From contig JASGHP010000001.1 of assembly GCA_047602295.1 (NCBI GenBank), positions 3,038,001-3,102,000 on the forward strand: a DNA stretch of 64,000 nt. The letters are read 5' to 3'. The translations under genes were made by a program, and so were the position numbers. Of this stretch, positions 34,958-42,887 are shown one piece after another (position 1 is the stretch's first letter; every line of letters starts with the position of its first letter). This stretch comes from JACMLD01 sp047602295. GTDB taxonomy: Bacteria > Bacteroidota > Bacteroidia > Chitinophagales > Chitinophagaceae. The notes beneath the pieces were generated by a model. The model was not told the DNA's origin, did not search any database, and was given only the letters and a program-made list of their open reading frames with translations.

Positions 34958-35500
34958 TTATTTAATCTTAAAAGACGAAAAGAAAGCCTTCGCATTGGGA
35001 TTGTCAGATTTATCTGTAGCCGCGATGGTTGCTACAGCATACATTTTGCTTTTAGCAATACAGGCCAGCATGCGTATGCGTTTAGTATCGTTTGAGTAAT
35101 CAATAATAACCTCTTTTCCATAATTGCCATCAACTAAAACATCTTTGGTTGAGATCAGCTTTCCATTTACTCCTTTTACTGAACTGCTGATGGTGCCTTC
35201 AAAGAAGCCTTCTGCTACTTTTTTTGTGGGATGCTGTAACTCCTCCATTGGATATTCAGTCTTCACCAATTGATATATTTTGTTATCATCTGCTGACCCA
35301 GCCTCGTTTTTAAGTACGTGCACGAAAATAGTAAGTTTACCAAGCTGAGTTTCTTTTACAATTGTATCTGTTTTGGGTTTTGCCGGAAATTGCAGGGAGC
35401 AGTCATTGTCTTCGTAAGTATAAGAATCACTCAGGGAACGAAAACTTGTGAGCACAAAAAGCGAAAGAAAACAATAACATACAGCAGATTTAATTTTCAT
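34958..35500 (-). CDS. Exported protein of unknown function (180 aa)
   Basis: The protein has an N-terminal signal segment (MKIKSAVCYCFLSLFVLTSF) and a mature part with the YEDNDCSLQFPAKPKTDT start. That style is common in Bacteroidota exported proteins that resemble the LpqN/PsbP-like fold with a FFSSFKIK end. Functional residues are not obvious. It converges on the DUF4242 gene, with a shared terminator between them. Confidence 0.75.
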   Translation of the reverse strand: MKIKSAVCYCFLSLFVLTSFRSLSDSYTYEDNDCSLQFPAKPKTDTIVKETQLGKLTIFVHVLKNEAGSADDNKIYQLVKTEYPMEELQHPTKKVAEGFFEGTISSSVKGVNGKLISTKDVLVDGNYGKEVIIDYSNDTKRIRMLACIAKSKMYAVATIAATDKSDNPNAKAFFSSFKIK

Positions 35501-35545
35501 TGTAATGGTTTAAGGTATGCGAATATATTGCTTCTATGAAAAAGC

Positions 35546-35576
35546 AAAAAGCCCCCTGTTGTTACAAGGGGCTTTT
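35546..35576. terminator. Terminator-like hairpin between two minus-strand genes
   Basis: AAAAAGCCCC pairs with GGGGCTTTTT around CTGTTGTTACAA. It resembles the stem at 34878 and could end transcripts in either direction. Confidence 0.8.
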
Positions 35577-35594
35577 TTATAGCATTGCCAATAC

Positions 35595-36203
35595 TTAACC
35601 GGTATACTTAATAGTTAACACCTCGCTACGCTGGCCCACTTCTTTATTGGCCAGTATAGGCATAACGTAATACTCCCGAATCTCCGGCACAGTAGGGTTG
35701 GCCAATGGCCGCGTGTCTATATACGGGCTTTGCGTGGCAATACCCAGCAATACCCAATTGGTTTCGCCATGCAGCCTTGTGTACACGTTCATAGCTTCTG
35801 CACCATGCTTTTGAAAGCTAAGGTGAATAGTGCCACCGGTTTGCTTGCCGGTAAGCTTTGGCTGGTAATTGGTAAGGTCTGCAATTGCAGTAGTGCTTAT
35901 AATCTGCAATAAATGCGCATCCGCTTCTGTAAGCAGGGGATTAGTGCGCAAACGCTTGATGTAATCGCGGATAGCAGGGCCTGCTTGTTTCATGATGTCA
36001 TTTGCAACAGCAGTAAGGCGCTGCAATGCCTGGTGAGCAGTTTCCCAATCGTTGAGAGCGGTAATCAACTGCTGCAGGTTTTCCTGCAGTTTGGCTACAT
36101 CGGCAGCAGGTTCATTAATGCGGGCGGCAATGGCGCTTATCTGGGCAAGCAGGTTTTCTGCCCAGGGTTTTAATTGGGCCTTTGAATATGGATAGAAATA
36201 CAT
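35595..36203 (-). CDS. Hypothetical protein with helical N-terminus and FN3-like end (202 aa)
   Basis: The first half (to about residue 90) is helical and Ala/Gln/Leu-rich (ISAIAARINEPAADVAKLQE). The second half looks like a beta-sandwich of fibronectin III type (GGTIHLSFQKHGAEAMNVYT, SPYIDTRPL, EIREYYVMPI). I see no signal peptide. I remember similar proteins beside repeat-rich loci in this phylum, but I know no function. The minisatellite lies 400 bp upstream. Confidence 0.75.
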   Translation of the reverse strand: MYFYPYSKAQLKPWAENLLAQISAIAARINEPAADVAKLQENLQQLITALNDWETAHQALQRLTAVANDIMKQAGPAIRDYIKRLRTNPLLTEADAHLLQIISTTAIADLTNYQPKLTGKQTGGTIHLSFQKHGAEAMNVYTRLHGETNWVLLGIATQSPYIDTRPLANPTVPEIREYYVMPILANKEVGQRSEVLTIKYTG

Positions 36204-36608
36204 AAGGTTGTGTATTAATTGAATGGTTCATAAAATATCGTTTGCTTGCCGGTGCAGGTTTTTATCATTCATATTGAATAAAACCACCGGCATTATTTGT
36301 ACTGAAAAAGTTGTAGCGATGCAGGAGCACAGCAAACCGGTATCAGCTATTAACCCAATGGATAATCAACTAACAGGCGCTGGCGCATTCCTGGCTATGC
36401 CAATAATTATGGCGGCCGGGAATGACGGAGGGCTTTTCTATTATAAACAAGCAGTGAATAACATTTGAGGGAAGAGCTGATTATAAAATGCTGTAGCACA
36501 ATTACAATAGCTGCACACTGTGCCGAAATAAAAGCAATCAACAGCAGCAAAACCGATTCCTTTAGCAGGAATTCAGGCAGCTTTATGGCCTCCGAAAGCC
36601 GCCTTTGT

Positions 36609-36839
36609 AGCCCCAAAGGGCACCTTAACAACTGTAAAGCCTGCCTTAACAACTGTAACGGCAGCCTTTGTAACTGTAAAGGCCGCCTTTGCAACTGTAA
36701 TGGCCACCTTCGGAACTGTAATGGTCGCCTTCGGAACTGTAATGGTCGCCTTCGGAACTGTAATGGTCCCCTTTGCAACTGCAATGGTCGCCTTTGCAAC
36801 TGTAATGATTGCTTTCGGAGCTCCGAAAGCAACCTTTGG
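36609..36839. repeat. 21-bp minisatellite, about 11 units
   Basis: Units of 21 bp with consensus AACTGTAATGGTCGCCTTCGG repeat nine times from 36630 to 36818, with degenerate units on each side. Variation concentrates at T/C, C/G and TTTG/TTCG positions. Because 21 is a multiple of three, at least three frames stay open through it (two on minus, one on plus), so the surrounding 'proteins' are not reliable. I list no CDS here. Paired bases such as CCTTTG...AAAGG between adjacent units can form small stems. Confidence 0.9.
36811..36830. repeat. 20-bp perfect palindrome at the end of the minisatellite
   Basis: GCTTTCGGAGCTCCGAAAGC reads the same on both strands. It ends the 21-bp array and can form a cruciform or serve as a protein-binding site. 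Confidence 0.9.
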
Positions 36840-37236
36840 GGAATAGAAAGATGGTTAAAAAAATGTAAAGACTGCAACAACTGGCCACGCAGCAGGTACT
36901 CGGGCTGTTTATTTGAAAAAGATAAAAAACTAGGTAATTGCGTATTGTTTTTCATGACATTTTGAATACCATACAAAAAAACAATGGCGCATTTTCTCCT
37001 GCAATTGTGGAATACTACTAATTTTATTTAAGGTAGGGGGTATTTGCGTAGAGGATGGTGTGGGAGAGGATATGTAGGGCGTAGTTGTAAGTTGGTATAG
37101 AATTCTTAAAAAAGAATAATTATAGGATCTTGTAATATAAAATTAAAACACAGAGTTTAAAATATAAGCTTTAAATCCCTGTATTACTATATCAAAACAA
37201 ATTTTGGGTTTTTTAATAGTGACTAATCTAATAATG
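36840..37236. other. Non-coding stretch upstream of the TIR gene
   Basis: About 400 bp, partly G-rich (aggtagggggtattt) and then AT-rich. It has no convincing gene. A short inverted repeat AGAATTCTT/AAGAATAATT lies near 37100. The TIR promoter region follows. Confidence 0.5.
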
Positions 37237-37262
37237 TATATTTGAAAATCTCATTTATGAGA
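37237..37262 (+). promoter_or_regulatory. Candidate promoter -7 box and overlapping palindrome
   Basis: TATATTTG (37237-37244) fits the Bacteroidota -7 consensus TAnnTTTG. Five bases later TCTCATTTATGAGA (37249-37262) is a 6-bp inverted repeat around TT, at the expected transcription start. It could be an operator or a 5' hairpin. No clear -33 TTTG is seen at the expected distance, so the call is provisional. Confidence 0.5.
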
Positions 37263-37269
37263 CATTTAA

Positions 37270-38121
37270 ATGAATATTATAATGGCAAGTAAAGTCTTTA
37301 TTAGTTGGAGCGGTGATCTCAGTAAAAAGCTCGCAGAGGAGATTAGATTGTGGTTACCCGCAGTATTACAATTTGTTAAACCTTATTTCACGCCTAATGA
37401 TATTGAGAAAGGTACAAGATGGTCTTCTGAAATTACAAATGAGCTTGAAAGTTCAAATGCTGGAATTATTTGTCTTACTAAAGATAATATAAACAAACCA
37501 TGGATTTTATTTGAAGCAGGGGCTCTTTCAAAGAATTTTGGCAAAGCGAATGTTTGTACGATACTTTTTAATCTTGACAACGCAGACTTGACAGGGCCAC
37601 TAACTAGTTTTCAAGCTACAAGATTTGACAGAGCAGATTTTAAAAAATTCCTGATAACAATTAATAACACTGGCGGCGATGCCAAACTTGATATTGCAGT
37701 ATTAAACGATGTGTTCGAAATGTGGTGGCCTAAATTAGAAACTAAAATTAATGGAATCTTGAAAAGTCACGTTGAATCGTCACCAAATGCTATACGTTCA
37801 GAACGAGAAATATTAGAAGAAGTCTTAGAATTAACTAGAATTAATACAAAACGATTTCCTCGTAGAAACGACATTTCACGAATGGCAATTCGACGACTAC
37901 TCGATATGCTTATGGAAATGCAATATAGATTAGTAAAATACAGCGGAAAAGAGAGCATGATATATTTTGATGAAATGCGAATATCCATTAAAGAGCTCTG
38001 TATGGAGATAGATGAACCAGAATTATATGAACGATTCGTGATGAGTGCTGAGAAGGGATCGTTTTATTGGAAAGAAAAACAATTTTTAGAAAATGTAGAA
38101 AAGGAAAACGATAAGAAATAG
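37270..38121 (+). CDS. TIR-domain protein, probable NADase/signal-making defence effector
   Basis: The N-terminal 130 residues are a TIR domain: strand one KVFISWSGD, the loop TPNDIEKGTRWSSEI, GIICLTKDNINKPWILFEAGALSK, and the catalytic glutamate of the NADase pocket E82 (W78-x3-E82). The C-terminal 150 residues are helical and basic, without a membrane helix. Bacterial TIR proteins of this W-E-GAL type cut NAD+ or make cyclic ADP-ribose signals in phage defence (Thoeris, CBASS, Pycsar types). An in-frame ATG at 37282 (MASKVF) is an equal candidate start. The caspase-like gene begins 14 bp after the stop and is very likely co-transcribed, so the TIR product probably signals to it. Confidence 0.9.
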   Translation: MNIIMASKVFISWSGDLSKKLAEEIRLWLPAVLQFVKPYFTPNDIEKGTRWSSEITNELESSNAGIICLTKDNINKPWILFEAGALSKNFGKANVCTILFNLDNADLTGPLTSFQATRFDRADFKKFLITINNTGGDAKLDIAVLNDVFEMWWPKLETKINGILKSHVESSPNAIRSEREILEEVLELTRINTKRFPRRNDISRMAIRRLLDMLMEMQYRLVKYSGKESMIYFDEMRISIKELCMEIDEPELYERFVMSAEKGSFYWKEKQFLENVEKENDKK

Positions 38122-38135
38122 TACACACTCATCTC

Positions 38136-38864
38136 ATGGATAGAAAAGTTTTTATTATCAAAGGATATTCAAAGACAGACAAAGAACTAGCTTTAGATAG
38201 ATATTATTCAGAAAGTTATCAAAACTATTTTAGCAGTATTGCTGGAGGGGCATACGAGTCAGGCGACATAATATATATAGAAGAACCCACTGTCGAGGAA
38301 GTAAACAATATCCTAGCAGGATTTAATTTAGATTATTCGGTAATAGTTTTGATTGGCCATGGTGCAACACAAGACGATAAACAATTATTCCAACTTAACA
38401 ATGCTGAAATAATTCGTCCAGGTCAAATCAATCCACCTTCTTCAAAAAGTTTATTTATATTAGAAAGCTGTCGAACAGAAGTGAAGAATATTTTGGCAGT
38501 TGACTTAAATGACAAAATTCCAAAGTTCAAATATGGTGGTATTGTTAGAGCTCCCATATCTAGAGAAAAGTCGAGAGAACTTTATAATGAGCAAATAAAT
38601 AATTGTGCAGACGGAATTGTTGTTTGCTTTGCCTGTTCAAATACTGAAACTGCAAAAAACTTCTATTTTTCCCTAGTGCTTTTGCAAATTGGTTTTAATT
38701 GGCATTTAGAACATTGGCACCATTTTGAAACATTGACAATAACTAAACTAATGCCACACATAGCAACCGAAGTAGATAAGATAGCAGTGGAGAAAACTGG
38801 CGAACATCAAACACCAGAGATTAGTGGGGCATTAAATTTCCCATTCGTAGTAAGTAAATTCTAA
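38136..38864 (+). CDS. Caspase-like (C14/CHAT-type) protease, probable defence effector
   Basis: The 242-residue protein has the caspase order: strand and YSVIVLIGHG with catalytic H75, then SLFILESCRTE with catalytic C112, then IVVCFACSNTETAKNFYF, which matches the IV(x)FA(C/S)S-xxE(T)A stretch of metacaspases. There is no transmembrane or TPR part. Caspase-like proteases with TIR neighbours are implied in bacterial cell suicide on infection. I recall a TIR-caspase 'type IV Thoeris' arrangement, but the match must be checked. It follows the TIR gene by 14 bp. The first attC-like spacer comes after it. Confidence 0.85.
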   Translation: MDRKVFIIKGYSKTDKELALDRYYSESYQNYFSSIAGGAYESGDIIYIEEPTVEEVNNILAGFNLDYSVIVLIGHGATQDDKQLFQLNNAEIIRPGQINPPSSKSLFILESCRTEVKNILAVDLNDKIPKFKYGGIVRAPISREKSRELYNEQINNCADGIVVCFACSNTETAKNFYFSLVLLQIGFNWHLEHWHHFETLTITKLMPHIATEVDKIAVEKTGEHQTPEISGALNFPFVVSKF

Positions 38865-38870
38865 AAAACT

Positions 38871-39069
38871 GCCTACAACATGTGGTTTGCTGCTATGCTG
38901 GCAGACTAATAAGCCCTCATTTTTTCGCTATCAGTAGCAGTTCGGTTAGACGTAGTTCTATTCGGCTTTTGTTCTTATCTTCAACATCATTAATTTTATT
39001 GGGCTTAGGTTCCGGATTGGATATTATTAAATTACAACACAGCAGCAAGCCCGGAACGTTAGCTGATAA
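38871..39069 (+). repeat. attC-like spacer E1
   Basis: This 199-bp spacer starts with CCTACAACATGTGGTTTGCT shortly after the caspase-like stop and ends with CAGCAGCAAGCCCGGAACGT plus TAGCTGATA just before the next start. The two ends are roughly inverted complements (TTTGCTGCTATG against the complement of CAGCAGCAAG). Its interior block CTATCAGTAGCAGTTCGGTT matches the E2 spacer. It has no gene. It resembles an integron attC or a dispersed element with palindromic ends. Confidence 0.7.
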
Positions 39070-39072
39070 TCT

Positions 39073-40272
39073 ATGACAGACTACTATGACATATCGACTT
39101 GGGCTAATAATCCAAAAAAGTTTTTTGAGTATATAGCGAATCAAGGGAAATCCGACTTAAAAGTAGAGTTTATTCGCCCATTGAAAGTGGACACTGCAAA
39201 ACTTTATGCACTACTTAAATCAAAAATATCTCAGCAGCCTAACGGTTTCTATACATTCGTTCAAAATGGCCAACCATTAGATAATATTATTTGGTGGGAT
39301 TTTGCTCTTGAGTGCGACAAAGGCTTTATTCAGGTTTGGAGGACAAATCATATAGTTGAAGCTATATATCACTTTGACGGAGGTGATTTCGATGTAAACA
39401 AATTTCTCCATACCAATATTACAAAATATATTGATGATGTTCAGAAGATGATTGGGACTTTTGACAAACACACTGTTTATACTAATCACTATAAAAGCTA
39501 TAAGGACTGTGTTGACTACCTTTGGAAAGAAATTTTAAAAATTAATCTAGAGCCGCCAGCAAGTCCAGAGACACACGTCGTCGAAGCCCATCTTCACAAA
39601 CATTATTTTGACAACATACAGCAATTTTTAAATGACAGTATAAAATTTCATACGTTAGGTAAATCCCTTGTATTAAATGCCGCTTTTGAAATTGAATCTT
39701 TTCTCAATTTAGTTATTAGAGTAGGTTCGACTCAAGAACTAAAGAAATATCCTGATGTTTTAAAAAAGCACCTAAATAATTCCTTTGGGGATAAGTTAAA
39801 AAACTTAAAATTCTATTCTATCATTTTTAGTTCTGATGTTGATTTGGAAAATCAAGCTATAAAAGACGCCTTTGAATTAATGACGTTGCGAAATAAATAT
39901 GTTCATTTTGATGAAAATTCTTCGCATAATAAAATAAGTGAAATATTATTTGATGGGGATTTTCCTTTACAGCCAACTTCTAAAGAAGCTCCAGCTGTTG
40001 AATCCGTTAAGCAAATATTTCATCGTCCAGATTTCAAAATGGTTAAAAAATCTTTCGACACTGCTCTGAATTTTGTAACTTATATTCAGTCCCTATTTTT
40101 GCCAGGATACAAGGACGAATTAATCTTGTTGCTTGAGCAGAATCCAATTGGCTACAATGAAAATAGGAAAATGTATTCTTCAGTATTTAATCAAATGATT
40201 GGAGACTTTTACCTTCAATTTAAGAAAAATAACGCTGGTGAAAAGCCCGCCCAATCAGGCGCAAGCATGTAA
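39073..40272 (+). CDS. Unrecognised protein with HEPN-like Rx4H motif (399 aa)
   Basis: No family is recognised over the full length. The C-terminal half is mostly helical and includes TLRNKYVHFDEN, an R273-x4-H278 motif of HEPN ribonuclease-type proteins. The N-terminal half (to about 160) is mixed, with WWDFALECDKGFIQVWR. A nuclease or toxin role is inference from the motif and the defence context. The last eleven residues (GEKPAQSGASM) overlap the start of the R-type repeat at 40261, so the native C-terminus may have been altered. It follows the E1 spacer. Confidence 0.7.
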   Translation: MTDYYDISTWANNPKKFFEYIANQGKSDLKVEFIRPLKVDTAKLYALLKSKISQQPNGFYTFVQNGQPLDNIIWWDFALECDKGFIQVWRTNHIVEAIYHFDGGDFDVNKFLHTNITKYIDDVQKMIGTFDKHTVYTNHYKSYKDCVDYLWKEILKINLEPPASPETHVVEAHLHKHYFDNIQQFLNDSIKFHTLGKSLVLNAAFEIESFLNLVIRVGSTQELKKYPDVLKKHLNNSFGDKLKNLKFYSIIFSSDVDLENQAIKDAFELMTLRNKYVHFDENSSHNKISEILFDGDFPLQPTSKEAPAVESVKQIFHRPDFKMVKKSFDTALNFVTYIQSLFLPGYKDELILLLEQNPIGYNENRKMYSSVFNQMIGDFYLQFKKNNAGEKPAQSGASM

Positions 40273-40500
40273 ACAACCTCTAAAAATACTCGGCAACCCA
40301 GGCGCAAGCGTCCGCTTGTGCCTTTTATAATAAAGCGTGCTTGCAGAATGATAGGGAAGGTAAGGTAATAGTATAGCTCTTAATTTTCCTGCAAGTTGCT
40401 TCATTGCGCAAGAACACAAGCGGACGCTTGCGCTTGTTTCCCGAAGTGGGTAGTGGTAAATTGTATGCTTGCACCTGAAAAGGCAATGCAAATAGTATTT
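40261..40500. repeat. R-type intergenic repeat copy 1 with long inverted repeat
   Basis: The first 36 bp (40261-40296) match 51468-51503 at 30 of 36 positions. Inside, the 19-bp sequence GCGCAAGCGTCCGCTTGTG (40302-40320) recurs as its exact reverse complement at 40415-40433, and each arm is itself near-palindromic (CAAGCGTCCGCTTG). A block ending near TATGCTTGCACCTGAAAAGG is shared with copies 2 and 3. It fills most of the gap between two genes. Confidence 0.8.
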
Positions 40501-40704
40501 GCGAAATATTTTATACTTTAAACGACAATTATAATTATTTTAGGATCTGTTGAAGAGTTTAAAAAGCGAAGGTTTGGCAGGGATAAAGTTTCGTGTGTTT
40601 TTGAATTGACAGTAATACCTAACAAGCCTATCATTTCAATTTGTAGTTTGACAGTGTGTGGGGTTGCTAGTTGTATTTGATTGGACTCATTTAACTCATT
40701 TATT

Positions 40705-41451
40705 ATGACGGAGGAAGATTTTATAATAGGGCAAATCATTGACTCGTTTCAAACATTTGCGTTTGGAGATATTGAGTACAATGTAAAACCTAAACCAATT
40801 GCTGCATTTATTTTATGTAGTTGCCTCATTGACCAGTTGGCTGCATTCAGATATAATAAAATTGACGATAGCGCAGAATCTTACAATGAGTTTATAAAGG
40901 ACTATTTACCACAATACCGAGCTTTAAACCTGTATGTAAATCTAAGATGCCGCCTTGTTCATAACTATACTGTAGGTAAACATATCAAAATTACTAATGA
41001 CGAGGTAATATTTGAAAATATAGGGAAAGGCAAAAACGTAAATGTACTAACTTCTCAAATGTTGTTCAATGACTTAAAAGGTGCGTTTGAACTGTTTTGC
41101 ACTCATCTTAAAGAAACAACATCAGATGCCAGAAAAAATGCAATAGAACGTTGGAAAGATAGCTATATCATAACTAAAAACGTTTACAAGACAACCACGT
41201 ATTTAGATTATGAAGCTGATTTTTTAATCAAACATTATAAAAGAATTTTGCAGGGAGAGTTTATACATGAAAACCAAAAGCTGAGAATAAACAGTATTAG
41301 TAAATCTGAAATGATTCCAGGTTCCTGGTTAGTTATGGTTTACGCTACATATGCGAACCATCCTTACAATTGCCACTTAGGCGAAATGATAACAAGACTT
41401 AACCTTGAGACCGCAAGTGATGTATTAAAGCGTTTACATCAAAATCCATAA
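40705..41451 (+). CDS. Unrecognised protein with HEPN-like Rx4H motif (248 aa)
   Basis: The ATG at 40705 (MTEEDFIIGQ) is taken as start, eight codons inside the longest frame. Residues 75-90 read YVNLRCRLVHNYTVG, with R81-x4-H86, which resembles the HEPN-type R-x4-6-H site. The rest is not recognised; the DCHLG-type segment HPYNCHLGEMITRL near the C-terminus is notable. It is the second gene in a row with such a motif. It is flanked by R-type repeats on both sides and has no close neighbour that suggests an operon. Confidence 0.7.
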   Translation: MTEEDFIIGQIIDSFQTFAFGDIEYNVKPKPIAAFILCSCLIDQLAAFRYNKIDDSAESYNEFIKDYLPQYRALNLYVNLRCRLVHNYTVGKHIKITNDEVIFENIGKGKNVNVLTSQMLFNDLKGAFELFCTHLKETTSDARKNAIERWKDSYIITKNVYKTTTYLDYEADFLIKHYKRILQGEFIHENQKLRINSISKSEMIPGSWLVMVYATYANHPYNCHLGEMITRLNLETASDVLKRLHQNP

Positions 41452-41464
41452 TCATTTCTCCTCC

Positions 41465-41585
41465 CCAATAGCACAAGTATGTCATTAGGGAACTGGCACA
41501 AGCTTGGTAGGGTGGATAATGTGAGTTGGCTATGCTTGTGCCTGTCGGGATAAAGGAGATGCTTGCACCTGAAAGGGACAAAAAT
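41465..41585. repeat. R-type intergenic repeat copy 2
   Basis: It carries the right-hand R block: GCTTGTGCCTGTCGGGATAA then ATGCTTGCACCTGAAAGGGA, as in copies 1 and 3, and a central near-inverted pair (GGCACAAGC and GCTTGTGCC). Confidence 0.7.
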
Positions 41586-41616
41586 ATTTTTCAAAACATA
41601 AAATTCAATTTGACTT

Positions 41617-42117
41617 ATGGGCATGGTTGGCAATTTGCTTCGAGTAACAAAGACAGAGCTTGACGAATATCTAAAAGACAGTTCATTATTGGAAGGCAGT
41701 ATTTATGACGAAGAAACCGACGACGAAAATCCGAATTTGGTGGACATAGACAAATCCTGGGACGGGATTGTATTTTTGCTCACGGGAAATAATTTTGCAA
41801 ACGCTGAACACCCGCTTGTACAGGTTTTATTCAGCGGACAACTTATTGACGAAAACCAGGATTTAGGTTATGGGCCTGCCCACTATTTGACGCCTGCACA
41901 AGTTGCAGACCTGAATAATCAAATTGCGAAAATTACAATTGCAGACTTAAAACAAAAATATGACCCAAAGAAAATGACAGAATTGAAAGTGTACCCGACA
42001 ATTTGGGAAGAAGGCGATGAGGCATTTAGCTATCTGAGTGAATATTTTGTAACAGTGCAGCAAGTTTATTCGGACGCAGCAAAGAACGGGGAAGCAATTA
42101 TCACATTCTTAAACTAA
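41617..42117 (+). CDS. DUF1877 family protein (YfbM-like)
   Basis: The 166-residue cytoplasmic protein starts MGMVGNLLRVTKTELDEYL and has LDIDKSWDGIVFLLTG (here VDIDKSWDG), GYGPAHYLTPAQVADL and YPTIWEEGDEAFSYL. These are the landmarks of DUF1877, an YfbM-like family of unknown function. The family is often found as accessory or immunity-like genes near toxin loci. The E2 spacer follows directly, so it looks like a single-gene cassette. Confidence 0.85.
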   Translation: MGMVGNLLRVTKTELDEYLKDSSLLEGSIYDEETDDENPNLVDIDKSWDGIVFLLTGNNFANAEHPLVQVLFSGQLIDENQDLGYGPAHYLTPAQVADLNNQIAKITIADLKQKYDPKKMTELKVYPTIWEEGDEAFSYLSEYFVTVQQVYSDAAKNGEAIITFLN

Positions 42118-42128
42118 CTGACAAAATA

Positions 42129-42306
42129 GGCTGCACACAACATGGGGTTTGGCATTATTTGGGCGCACAGAAATATTCACATCTTTTTGTTCACTATCAG
42201 CAGCGGTTCGGTCAGACGGAATTCTATTTATTAATTCTATTGGGCTTCATTTCCGGGCTGGACGTTATAAAATGCCCGCACAGCAGCAAGCCGCCAGCGT
42301 TAGCTG
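42129..42306 (+). repeat. attC-like spacer E2
   Basis: A 178-bp homologue of E1. It starts GGCTGCACACAACATGGGGT after a stop and ends CAGCAGCAAGCCGCCAGCGT before TAGCTG. Its interior CTATCAGCAGCGGTTCGGTC is near-identical to E1, and TTATTAATTCTATTGGGCTT is shared as well. The left ACACAAC matches the attC R'' consensus RYYYAAC at six of seven bases and GTTAGCT matches GTTRRRY at six of seven. Confidence 0.7.
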
Positions 42307-42314
42307 TATTTTTT

Positions 42315-42887
42315 ATGACGACCATTTACTTTAAAAAACATTCGAATAGAAAATCCGAAAAAGTCTTCTTCAATTATTTGATGAGTTTATATTCTGACAT
42401 AATTCACGTTGACGAGAATTACTTGCTCGACAGCCATTATATCGATAAACACATTTCGACAACAAGGATTTTAAAATTTATAAATAAATCAACTTTTATT
42501 TCTGACAAAAAGAAGGCAATTGCTTTTGAAGTTCTTTCAAAACTTCCTCAAAATATAAAAGTCGCAAAAGAGATTTCTGACTTATCTATTGATTATGTAA
42601 TTAAAGACAAAAATCATTTAACATTTATTGAATTTCACGAAAAGCAGCATTATAGACTCAGTGACTATAGGCTAAGACCAATTTTTACAACTGATAACGA
42701 AAGGCGTGAAATTCCAAGATTTCTTCAACGACTTATGAGAGATATTTGGCGATGGGAGAACTTAAGAAACTTTAAAATTGTGTGGCACAATTGGTTTGAC
42801 AAGAATCAAAAGACATTGGTAAAATTTCATAAAGACCAAAACGAAGAATTTGTTTTGCCAAATAAATTTTCAATATCGGATGGCTAA
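42315..42887 (+). CDS. Unrecognised protein (190 aa)
   Basis: I choose the ATG at 42315, just past the E2 spacer. The longest open frame extends into that repeat and is not credible. The protein begins MTTIYFKKHSNRKSEKVFF. A central part, DYVIKDKNHLTFIEFHEKQH, then RLMRDIWRWENLRNFKIVW, has a D...E-x-H-E arrangement loosely like PD-(D/E)XK nucleases. That is speculative. No signal peptide or other motif is seen. It is one of the single-gene units between attC-like spacers. Confidence 0.65.
   Translation: MTTIYFKKHSNRKSEKVFFNYLMSLYSDIIHVDENYLLDSHYIDKHISTTRILKFINKSTFISDKKKAIAFEVLSKLPQNIKVAKEISDLSIDYVIKDKNHLTFIEFHEKQHYRLSDYRLRPIFTTDNERREIPRFLQRLMRDIWRWENLRNFKIVWHNWFDKNQKTLVKFHKDQNEEFVLPNKFSISDG

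Noticed and set aside
36319..36468. 49-aa frame MQEHSKPVSAINPMDNQL upstream of the minisatellite
   Set aside because: No motif, no clear start signal and an unusual overlap with the next frame; too weak to list as a gene.
36609..36839. Possible CRISPR array
   Set aside because: Units are contiguous 21-bp repeats without unique spacers, and no cas genes are present.
36465..36965. 166-aa plus-strand frame across the 21-bp repeats (and the 189-aa and 80-aa minus-strand frames there)
   Set aside because: A 21-bp period keeps at least three frames open. All give low-complexity repeats, and none has a convincing start or domain.
42159..42314. 52-codon upstream extension of the 190-aa frame
   Set aside because: It is the E2 spacer sequence, which is shared with the non-coding E1.
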